This document shows positions 1-5,885 of a DNA stretch of 6,268 bases, piece after piece. Under the pieces are notes generated by a model. The model was not told where the DNA came from. It made no database searches and saw only the letters and a program-made list of their open reading frames with translations. The translations under genes were made by a program, and so were the position numbers. Each line of letters begins with the position of its first letter. Position 1 is the stretch's first letter. Source of the DNA: Beijerinckiaceae bacterium (GTDB taxonomy: Bacteria; Pseudomonadota; Alphaproteobacteria; Rhizobiales; Beijerinckiaceae); NCBI GenBank assembly GCA_947380915.1, contig CANCSY010000194.1, positions 1 to 6,268 on the forward strand. The letters are read 5' to 3'.

Positions 1-83
1 CGGCCTTCACGGCGAACGCTGCGGGCGGCCCCCTTGCCGCTTCCACTGCGCACCGCGGCGGCGAGAGTCTTTACCTCAGCCAT
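1..83 (-). CDS. rplY: 50S ribosomal protein L25 / Ctc family, N-terminal fragment
   Basis: This is a partial gene. It begins with ATG at 83-81 and runs off the left edge of the window, leaving 28 readable residues. The visible peptide starts [20 protein letters not shown] and continues with RSVRREGR. The G(S/T)GKGAAR..RREG pattern is the signature start of the L25/TL5/Ctc family, which binds 5S rRNA in the large ribosomal subunit. Long alphaproteobacterial forms normally carry an extra C-terminal TL5 domain, but that part is outside the window. A good ribosome binding site (AAAGGA, plus-strand 92-97) sits 8 nt before the ATG. Being just downstream of prs on the same strand is a common arrangement in alphaproteobacteria and supports the call. 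The main uncertainty is that only the N-terminus is seen. Confidence 0.85.
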   Translation of the reverse strand, partial: MAEVKTLAAAVRSGSGKGAARSVRREG

Positions 84-100
84 GTCGGTGTCCTTTCAAG

Positions 101-144
101 AAAAAACCCGCCCTCGCCTCCAGGGGTGTCGGAAACGGGCGGGT
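101..144 (-). terminator. Rho-independent terminator-like hairpin between prs and rplY
   Basis: Read on the minus strand, the perfect 8-bp stem ACCCGCCC (144-137) pairs with GGGCGGGT (113-106), with a 23-nt loop. It runs straight into six T residues (106-101). The hairpin lies 57 nt after the restored prs stop, so it can end the prs transcript. Its T tract ends only 17 nt before the rplY ATG, so it also lies in the rplY leader and may act as an attenuator. The loop is rather long for a simple terminator. Confidence 0.75.
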
Positions 145-149
145 CGCGC

Positions 150-178
150 TCTATAGCCGCGTTGGGCCTTGCAGGCAA
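150..178 (-). promoter_or_regulatory. Candidate sigma-70-type promoter for rplY
   Basis: On the minus strand, TTGCCT (178-173) is followed after exactly 17 nt by TATAGA (155-150), a fair match to the housekeeping consensus. Transcription would be expected to start around 142-144, right at the first base of the terminator-like hairpin. This would let rplY be transcribed separately from prs. It is predicted from spacing and base match only. Confidence 0.4.
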
Positions 179-200
179 CAGGGGAGCGCGGACTTCCGCC

Positions 201-1144
201 TCAATCGAAGAGGCTGGAGACGCTTTCCTCGCGGGCGGTGCGGGCGATGGCCTCGCCGATGAGCGGGCGATGGAGATGACCCGGATATTGGCGGCCACCC
301 GCATTGCTTCCGTCGGCTGGATGGAATCGGTCACCACCAGCTCCTTCAGCTTGGAGCTGGAGACTCGGGCCACCGCCCCGCCCGACAGCACACCGTGGGT
401 GATATAGGCGCGCACTTCCTTGGCGCCATTGGCCAGCAGGGCCTCGGCGGCGTTGCACAGGGTGCCGCCGGAATCCACGATGTCGTCGACCAGGATGCAG
501 CTCTTGCCCTGGACGTCGCCGATGATGTTCATCACTTCCGACTCGCCCGCCCGTTCGCGACGCTTGTCCACGATGGCCAGCGGCGCGTCGATGCGCTTGG
601 CGAGCGCTCTGGCGCGTACCACGCCGCCCACGTCGGGGGAGACGACCATGACATTCTTGAGGTCAAGCCGCTCCTTGATGTCGCGCACCATGACGGGCGC
701 GGCGAAGAGGTTGTCGGTGGGAATGTCGAAGAAGCCCTGGATCTGGCCCGCATGCAGATCAACGGTCAGCACGCGGTCCGCGCCTGCGCGGGTGATGAGA
801 TTCGACACAAGCTTGGCGGAGATGGGGGTGCGGGGACCGGGTTTGCGATCCTGCCGGGCGTAGCCGAAATAGGGGAGCACTGCGGTGATGCGGCGGGCCG
901 AGGCGCGGCGCAGCGCATCGGTCATGATCAGCAGCTCCATCAGGTGATCATTGGTGGGAAAAGAGGTCGACTGCACGATGAAGGCGTCGGCGCCGCGCAC
1001 GTTTTCCTGAATTTCGACGAAGATTTCCATGTCGGCGAAGCGCCGCACCTGCGCCTTGCACAGGGGCAGACCCAGATAGGCGGCGACGGCGTCGGTCAGC
1101 GCACGATTGGAGTTGCCAGCCAGGATCTTCATGCTATCGGCCAT
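201..1144 (-). pseudogene. prs: Ribose-phosphate pyrophosphokinase (PRPP synthetase), frameshifted near the C-terminus
   Basis: Prs transfers pyrophosphate from ATP to ribose 5-phosphate to make PRPP, the cytoplasmic precursor of purines, pyrimidines, NAD, histidine and tryptophan. Visible hallmarks are [11 protein letters not shown] (residues 91-101), the [14 protein letters not shown] metal and substrate region (129-142), the flexible-loop KRRE (194-197) and the PRPP-binding [11 protein letters not shown] (219-229). The ATG at 1144 is preferred: AGGGG lies 7 nt upstream, while the second Met, four codons on, has no such site. As read, the frame leaves the family sequence after Ala293 and continues for 64 unrelated residues to a stop at 71-73. 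Restoring one C in the run at 267-265 gives [21 protein letters not shown] and a TGA at 203-201, for a normal length of 314 residues. The gene is clearly prs; whether the frameshift is real is open. I found no convincing promoter in the 135 bp upstream. Confidence 0.93.
265..267 (-). other. Site of single-base deletion (frameshift) in prs
   Basis: The minus strand reads ATC GCC CGC TCA here. The family expects Ile-Ala-Pro-Leu, which needs ATC GCC CCG CTC. Adding one C to the CCC run restores the reading frame all the way to the expected C-terminus and stop. The lesion is a one-base contraction of a short homopolymer, typical both of slippage mutation and of sequencing error. Confidence 0.85.
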
Positions 1145-1279
1145 CTGACAACCCCTGTGTACGAAAAGGAACGCGCGCGCCTCTTAGCAAGGTTGCGGCG
1201 TCCAAACAATATGACGGAGATGTGAAGTCCCAACCTTTGGGATATTTGCTGCGCTGATCGGCGCCATGCTTAACCGTCA

Positions 1280-1915
1280 TCAGCGCAGCGCGTTGACCTC
1301 GGTGAGGGAGGCGCGCGTTTGCCCGGTTCCGGTCGCGGCGGCGGCGACGGCGCCCTCTTTCATGGCCTCGGGCGTCCGGGCCAGAAGGGCGGCCAGATCG
1401 GCTGCGCTCTTGGCGGCGAGGCTGCTCAGCACCCGGTCATTGGCGAGGCTCCAGGGATCGGCGGCTACTCCCGGCGCGGTGATGTGGTCCTCGACCCGCT
1501 GAATGCGCCTCTGCTGGCTGTCGAAGACATCCCAGACGTAACCGATGACCACGCCGTCCGCTGTCTTTGTGGTGCTCAGGTAGCCATGCACGATATATTT
1601 GGCCGCCTCGGGCTGCACGGAATTGATGTCCCGGCCCTTCGTCTCGCTCGCAAGTTTCTGGATGAAGGCGGTGAGCACCGGGTTGGGCGCGCCCTCGAGG
1701 CGGGTGAAGGCCGCCGAGGCTGCGTGGGGGCTTCCGATGGCGGGGGCAGTGGCCTGAGCCGCAGCCGCCGTCTGGGGCTGGGTCGGGGCGCTGGCGTCGA
1801 TGTCGCCCATGGATTCGACGCATCCCCCCAGGGTTGCGGCGACTCCCATAGCCAGAAGCAGCTGCACGAACTGGCTGGCCCGCCCGCGATGGGTCGTTTC
1901 GGCGCCAGACGTCAT
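1280..1915 (-). CDS. Small conserved alphaproteobacterial lipoprotein of unknown function
   Basis: The protein has 211 residues. An N-terminal stretch with Arg10 and Arg12, a hydrophobic segment (about 16-30) and the lipobox Leu-Gly-Gly-Cys ending at Cys32 predict a lipid-anchored envelope protein; Val33 after the Cys fits outer-membrane sorting. An Ala/Pro/Gln/Thr-rich linker (about 40-65) follows. The folded part holds YIVHGYLS (108-115), YVWDVFDSQQRRIQRVE (126-142) and ADPW (152-155), a pattern I recognise from uncharacterised rhizobial lipoproteins. The C-terminus is Ala-rich. I chose the ATG at 1915 because AGAGGAG lies 5 nt upstream; a GTG at 1954 would add 13 residues but has no such site. 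It starts 48 bp after the glycosyltransferase stop on the same strand, so the two are probably cotranscribed. No function can be assigned. Confidence 0.85.
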   Translation of the reverse strand: MTSGAETTHRGRASQFVQLLLAMGVAATLGGCVESMGDIDASAPTQPQTAAAAQATAPAIGSPHAASAAFTRLEGAPNPVLTAFIQKLASETKGRDINSVQPEAAKYIVHGYLSTTKTADGVVIGYVWDVFDSQQRRIQRVEDHITAPGVAADPWSLANDRVLSSLAAKSAADLAALLARTPEAMKEGAVAAAATGTGQTRASLTEVNALR

Positions 1916-1963
1916 TGCGGCTCCTCTCCGCTCGGGGACATCCTGTGCGGTCACGTGAATTTG

Positions 1964-3445
1964 TTAATGGGAAATTAATGGAACGTCCAGTGTGGCGCCT
2001 TGGGCGGGCAGGCGGCGATACAGGGTCCAGTCGAGCCCCGAGAGCCGCGCGCTGGGGTAATGGGCCACGCGCGCGAAGGCGCCGGGACATGCGGCGGGGC
2101 CAAAAATTTCGCGATTCCCCAGAGCGGGCCGGCTCCCCCGCCAGTTCGTGGCGATGAACCAGTCGGCGGGCGTCTCGCATGCCCCGCCGCTCGCTACTGG
2201 CGTCAGGTCCTGCTTGTGGCCGCGCTGGAGGTGAAAGGCCACGACCCAGGAGGTTTCCGCCGGAAAGTCCCCGTCGAAACGGGCCGGACCCGCCTGCGTC
2301 ATCTGCGCGACCGCGCTTGCGCCATCGCCGCGCCCATAGGTCAGGAGTTCCGCCACCAGAGCCCCATGGCCAAGGAGGGCGACCGCGCCGAGGCTCAGGG
2401 CGAGGCCGCGCCGCCAGCCGCCCCGCGTCCACAGCAGCCCAAGCCCCGCACCCCCCGCCAGGGCCAGAAAGCAGGCGGCTGGCAGGTGAAAGCGGGCATA
2501 GTGCAGGTTGGGCAGGGCGAACCAGATTTCCAGCAACGGCAGCAGCACGAGGGCGAGGAGCGTGGTCGCCCGCAACCGCCAAGGGCACAGCGCCAGTGCG
2601 CCAGCGGCCAGCAGGGCGGCGAGGACAAGCATCAGGGGGGCTGGCATGGCGGCGGGCAGCCCCAGCGTGGAGCGCGCCATGCCCGCCAGCCCCTCGGCGA
2701 GATCGGGATAGGAGAAGGGCGAGCGCTCGCCGGTCAGGAAGGGTTTGACGCTCGCCGCTACGAAAAAACAGATCGTGGCTGGCAGAAGGCCCGCCAACGT
2801 GGCCGCGCTCAGGCGCAGCAGCGCCAGCGTGTGCTCGCGCCAGCGCTCCCTGTTCGCCGCCAGCAGCAAGGCTACGCCCGCGCCGCAGACGCCGATCGCA
2901 AGAATTATGGTGTAATGAAACAGGCATCCCAGCGCCACGAAGACCCCGAACTGGATCGCGGGCGTCCTGCGTTTGGGCTCCGCCATGAGGCGATCCGCCG
3001 CATCGGCGCAGAGCACGATCATCAGCACGAGCCCCCCATAGCCCCGCGCCTCCGATCCATAGTGCACGAAGATATGGCCGAAGGCGAAAATCAACGCACA
3101 GGCCAGCCCCCCCGCATCCCCCGCGTGGCGGCGGATGAACACAGCCGCAGCCGGGATGGTCGCCGTGCCCAGCGCGATGGAGGCGAATCTTTGCCAGATC
3201 GGAGGGGCGTTCGGCCCGGTGATCCAGAGCCAGAGGCTGTTCAGCAGGTGATTGTTGAGGTGGGAGATGTTCCAGAAGATCTCATGGGCCGCCCTCAGAT
3301 CCTCCAGCAGCATCAGGCTCCAGATCTCGTCCAGCCACAATTCGCCCCGCGCCGCCAGGACCCGCAGGAGGAAGCCGGCGAGGGTGATGGCGAAGAGGCT
3401 TGTGGAAAAAAAAGAAAGTCGTTTCTGCAATATAGTAAAGCTCAT
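1964..3445 (-). CDS. GT-C fold membrane glycosyltransferase (GT39/ArnT-like)
   Basis: This is a 493-residue polytopic membrane protein. The layout is that of GT-C transferases, which use lipid-phosphate-linked sugars and act on the periplasmic side. After the first hydrophobic helix (about 15-31) comes ELWLDEIWS with the Asp39-Glu40 pair expected of the catalytic loop. Then follow HLNNHLLN (62-69), WQRF (84-87), SEARGYG (131-137, the family's EAR-x-Y motif) and HYARFHLPA (315-323). I count roughly ten hydrophobic segments up to about residue 370, then a soluble tail of about 120 residues, presumably periplasmic. The acceptor is unknown; lipid A, polysaccharide or protein are all possible. The ATG at 3445 is chosen over one at 3508, which would add a 21-residue Arg/Pro-rich leader before the first helix. 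It has no clear Shine-Dalgarno but has a promoter just upstream. It is divergent from uvrC and followed by the lipoprotein gene. Confidence 0.85.
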   Translation of the reverse strand: MSFTILQKRLSFFSTSLFAITLAGFLLRVLAARGELWLDEIWSLMLLEDLRAAHEIFWNISHLNNHLLNSLWLWITGPNAPPIWQRFASIALGTATIPAAAVFIRRHAGDAGGLACALIFAFGHIFVHYGSEARGYGGLVLMIVLCADAADRLMAEPKRRTPAIQFGVFVALGCLFHYTIILAIGVCGAGVALLLAANRERWREHTLALLRLSAATLAGLLPATICFFVAASVKPFLTGERSPFSYPDLAEGLAGMARSTLGLPAAMPAPLMLVLAALLAAGALALCPWRLRATTLLALVLLPLLEIWFALPNLHYARFHLPAACFLALAGGAGLGLLWTRGGWRRGLALSLGAVALLGHGALVAELLTYGRGDGASAVAQMTQAGPARFDGDFPAETSWVVAFHLQRGHKQDLTPVASGGACETPADWFIATNWRGSRPALGNREIFGPAACPGAFARVAHYPSARLSGLDWTLYRRLPAQGATLDVPLISH

Positions 3446-3453
3446 GTGGGGAG

Positions 3454-3481
3454 ATCTAGCATTGGGGATCGCCCCTGCCAA
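3454..3481 (-). promoter_or_regulatory. Candidate promoter of the glycosyltransferase-lipoprotein pair
   Basis: On the minus strand, TTGGCA (3481-3476) and CTAGAT (3459-3454) are separated by 16 nt, close to the alphaproteobacterial housekeeping pattern. Transcription would begin around 3447, within about two bases of the ATG at 3445, so the mRNA may be leaderless. That would explain the absence of a ribosome binding site. The spacer contains a small GGGG-CGAT-CCCC palindrome. Prediction only. Confidence 0.4.
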
Positions 3482-3502
3482 GCCGGGCGCGCGCCTGCGC
3501 CA

Positions 3503-3530
3503 TTGCATCCTGCCCGGGCTCGTCTAAATC
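3503..3530 (+). promoter_or_regulatory. Weak candidate promoter of uvrC
   Basis: TTGCAT (3503-3508) and TAAATC (3525-3530) are spaced by 16 nt. The -10 match is poor, with three of six bases. If used, transcription would start at about 3537, on the uvrC ATG itself, giving a leaderless message. The start codon is preceded only by GGGG ending one base before it, too close to be a normal Shine-Dalgarno. Confidence 0.25.
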
Positions 3531-3536
3531 TGGGGC

Positions 3537-5570
3537 ATGAACCGCAAGCCCTCAGACCTCCCCGATCAGCCCGGCCTCGACCCCAAGGCGGATCTCCTTG
3601 ATGAGGAGATCGCTGGCGAGGACGAGGATCTCGGCGACGCGCTCCCACTCGAACTCGACCTGACCAGCGAGGAGGCCTCCCCCGGCGCGGTGCAGAAGGG
3701 GACGGCGGTGATCCGCGCCCATCTGCGCGACGCCCCGAAGGGGCCGGGCGTCTATCGCATGCTGAGCGAGGACGGCGAGGTTCTCTATGTGGGCAAGGCC
3801 CGCAGCATCCGCAAACGCATCGCCAGCTATGCGCGGGGCGTGGGCCATTCCAACCGCATCGCGCGGATGATCTCGCTCACGGCCTCCATGCTCTTCGTCT
3901 CCACCGGCACGGAGACCGAGGCGCTGTTGCTGGAAGCCAATTACATCAAGCAGATGAAGCCGCGCTTCAACGTGCTGCTGCGCGACGACAAGAGCTTTCC
4001 CTATATCCTGCTCACCGGCGACCACGACGCTCCCCAGCTCACCAAGCATCGGGGCGCGCGCAATCGCAAGGGCGACTTCTTCGGCCCCTTCGCCAGCGTC
4101 TGGGCGGTCAACCGCACGCTGAACGCTCTGCAGCGGGCCTTTCTTCTGCGCTCCTGCACGGACAGCTATTACGAAAACCGCACGCGGCCCTGCCTGCTCT
4201 GGCAGATCAAGCGTTGTGCGGGCCCCTGCACCGGCGAGGTCTCGAAAGAGGATTACGGCCTGCTGGTGGAGGAGGCCCGGGACTTTCTCTCCGGCAAGAG
4301 CCGCGCCGTGCGCGACCGACTGGCGCAGGACATGGGCGCCGCCGCCGAGGCGCTGGAATTTGAGCGCGCCGCGCGCCTGCGCGACCGCATCGCGGCCCTC
4401 TCCGCCATCCAGGGCCAGCAGGGAATCAATCCGCGCAATACGGAGGAGGCGGATGTCTTCGCCATCACCGATCAGGCCGGACAATTCGCCATCTAGGTCT
4501 TCTTCTTCCGCACCTTCCAGAACTGGGGCAACCGCACCTATTACCCCCGCGCCGACCGCAGCCTGACGCCGGGCGAGGTGCTCGACGCCTTTCTGGCGCA
4601 GTTCTATTCGGACAAGCCCGCCCCGCGCCTCGTGCTGCTCTCCCACGATCTCGAGAACCGCGATGTGCTGGCCGAAGCCCTCAGCATTCGCGTGGGCCAC
4701 AAGGTGGAGATCATCACGCCCCAGCGCGGCGAGAAGAAGGAGCTGGTGGATCACGCCGCCCAGAATGGCCGCGAGGCTTTGGCGCGCAAGCTGGCGGACG
4801 CGGCGAGCCAGGAGAAGCTGCTTATCGCGCTGGGCGAGGCGCTGGCCGTGCCGCGCACCATTCGCCGCGTGGAGGTCTATGACAACTCCCATATCATGGG
4901 GACCAATGCGGTCGGCGGCATGATCGTGGCGGGGCCGCAGGGCTTCATGAAGAGCCACTACCGCACCTTCAACATCAAATCGGACGACATCACGCCGGGC
5001 GACGATTTCGGCATGATGCGCGAGGTGCTGCGCCGCCGCTTCTCGCGCCTGCTGAAGGAAGAGCAGGGGGTGGAGGGTGCCGAGGGCGCGCCGCCTGTGG
5101 ACGTGGAGGCCTTCCCTTCGCGGCCTGATCTGGTGGTGATCGACGGCGGGCGCGGGCAATATGAGGCGGCGCGGCAGATTTTCAACGAGCTGGGCGTGGA
5201 GGGCGTATCGCTGATCTCCATCGCCAAGGGCGTGGATCGGGACGCGGGCCGCGAGACCTTCTTCGTGGAGGGCCGCGAGCCCTTCCGCCTGCCGCCGCGC
5301 GATCCCGCGCTCTATTTCGTGCAGCGCTTGCGCGACGAGGCCCATCGCTTCGCCATCGGCACCCACCGCGCGCGGCGCAAGAAGGATTTCACCAAGAGCC
5401 CCCTCGACGACATCGCCGGCATCGGCCCCACACGAAAGCGGGCGCTGCTGAACGCCTTCGGCACCGCCAAGGCCATTTCGCGGGCGGGTCTGGGAGATCT
5501 GGAAAAGGTCCCGGGCATCAACGCCGCAACGGCGAAACTCGTTTATGATCATTTCAACGACCGAAGCTGA
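3537..5570 (+). pseudogene. uvrC: Excinuclease ABC subunit C, interrupted by an in-frame amber codon
   Basis: UvrC makes both cuts in nucleotide excision repair after UvrA/UvrB load on damaged DNA. The frame is 678 codons including the stop, with TAG at codon 320. A 58-residue acidic extension precedes the GIY-YIG nuclease: GVYRM (71-75), YVGKA (84-88), Arg94 and Glu133 in the catalytic positions. Cys207, 219, 227 and 231 match the 12-8-4 spacing of the UvrC iron-sulfur cluster cysteines. The UvrB-binding UVR segment is at about 257-292. After the amber lies the RNase H-like nuclease with Asp449 (EVYDNSH), Asp536 (VVIDGG) and His603 (DEAHRF), then two helix-hairpin-helix motifs (about 625-674). 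Every catalytic residue is present, so the only visible defect is the stop. If it is real, the 319-residue product keeps the 3' nuclease and UvrB contact but loses the 5' nuclease and HhH DNA binding. The gene identity is certain; its functional state is not. Confidence 0.95.
4494..4496 (+). other. Internal amber (TAG) codon in uvrC
   Basis: The codons around it read [20 protein letters not shown]. The downstream VFFFR..QNWGNR block is the usual continuation of alphaproteobacterial UvrC in the same frame, so no bases are missing. The expected residue here is Gln or Glu, so the simplest origin is CAG to TAG (a C to T transition) or GAG to TAG. No good restart exists: the first GTG downstream (4578) has no spaced ribosome binding site. 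Confidence 0.9.
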
Positions 5571-5643
5571 GCGGGCTTGTGTATTGCGTGCGAACCGGTA
5601 TTTGCTGGGCCGCAATGGGCGCTGACGATCCGGAAAGCCTCGG

Positions 5644-5666
5644 TTATTGAGGCGCAACGCCTGCCG
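5644..5666 (+). repeat. Left copy of 23-bp imperfect direct repeat flanking the inverted repeat
   Basis: This segment matches 5846-5868 at 19 of 23 positions, with the last ten bases (ACGCCTGCCG) identical. All four differences are transitions. The copies lie outside the two ends of the inverted repeat in the same orientation, 3 and 31 bp from it. The degree of match was counted by eye. Confidence 0.55.
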
Positions 5667-5669
5667 TTC

Positions 5670-5814
5670 CCCTCCCCCCTGTGGGGAGGGGTGCGGGGTG
5701 GGGGTCCACGCATGCTGGTTGAATAGCGCCCGTGTAAACGCGCAAAACGATCAGCATCCGCAGACCCCCACCCCGTCGCGCTACGCGCGCCGACCCTCCC
5801 CACAGGGGGGAGGG
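5670..5814. repeat. Inverted pair of GC-rich palindromic intergenic repeat units
   Basis: The 21-nt segment 5670-5690 is the exact reverse complement of 5794-5814. Further in, GGGGTGGGGGTC (5695-5706) is the exact reverse complement of 5763-5774, and ATGCTG (5712-5717) of 5752-5757. The outer 21-mer is itself a small hairpin (CCCTCCCC pairing with GGGGAGGG). The right unit carries 19 nt between the two blocks (5775-5793, containing a CGCG-CTA-CGCG mini-palindrome), where the left has only 4 nt (5691-5694). The pair resembles the short palindromic CCCTCCCC/GGGGAGGG elements I recall as common between genes in high-GC alphaproteobacteria. It encodes no transposase, so it would be a MITE- or REP-like element, and it could form a long hairpin in RNA. 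Confidence 0.85.
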
Positions 5815-5845
5815 TATGACGCGCTAGTGACCTGAGAAGTCGCAT

Positions 5846-5868
5846 TTATCGGGGCGTGACGCCTGCCG
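5846..5868 (+). repeat. Right copy of 23-bp imperfect direct repeat
   Basis: This is the partner of 5644-5666. It ends three bases before the GGGGAG ribosome binding site region of the AbrB-type gene, so in this copy the repeat lies in the gene's leader or promoter zone. No function can be given. Confidence 0.55.
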
Positions 5869-5885
5869 GTTGGGGAGATGATCGA

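Larger units (their letters stand above)
5571..5885. other. Gene-free stretch with repeats between uvrC and the AbrB-type gene
   Basis: No credible gene is seen in these 315 bases. The open frames that cross it are low-complexity translations of the repeat arms. It holds a large inverted repeat (5670-5814), a flanking imperfect direct repeat (5644-5666 and 5846-5868) and the ribosome binding site of the next gene (GGGGAG, 5872-5877). The first 70 bases after the uvrC stop contain no clear terminator, so the inverted repeat may serve to end uvrC transcription. Confidence 0.7.

Noticed and set aside
395..1225. A 276-codon plus-strand open frame opposite prs
   Set aside because: It is antisense to a clear Prs coding sequence; the composition is that of a shadow frame and no ribosome binding site or motif is seen.
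1229..1241. Small hairpin CCCAA-CCT-TTGGG downstream of the lipoprotein gene as a terminator
   Set aside because: The stem is only 5 bp and no T tract follows on the minus strand, so it is too weak to call.
1437..2927. A 496-codon minus-strand open frame in another phase across the glycosyltransferase and lipoprotein
   Set aside because: It is an Arg/Pro/Gly-rich shadow that overlaps two better-supported genes and bridges their boundary without any family match.
2000..3601. A 533-codon open frame on the plus strand across the glycosyltransferase
   Set aside because: It is a shadow of the minus-strand gene: Gln-, Arg- and Pro-rich, with no motif. The minus strand shows membrane helices and GT-C motifs.
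4578..5570. Second half of uvrC as an independent gene starting at GTG 4578
   Set aside because: The GTG directly abuts a GGGCGAG stretch with no spacing, and the frame continues upstream without interruption to the amber codon with conserved UvrC sequence, so it is the remainder of uvrC and not a separate gene.
3552..5657. A 701-codon open frame on the minus strand, antisense to uvrC
   Set aside because: It is the complement of a GC-rich gene whose codon bias removes stops from the opposite strand. The protein is rich in His, Arg, Ala and Gly with no recognisable motif, while the plus strand has all UvrC domains.
5670..5814. Inverted repeat as a CRISPR array or a transposon with its own transposase
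   Set aside because: There are only two facing copies, no regular spacers and no coding capacity; it fits a short palindromic intergenic element.
5878..5880. ATG at 5878 as start of the AbrB-type protein
   Set aside because: It is out of frame with the membrane protein, and it overlaps the spacing needed for the GGGGAG site that serves GTG 5886.
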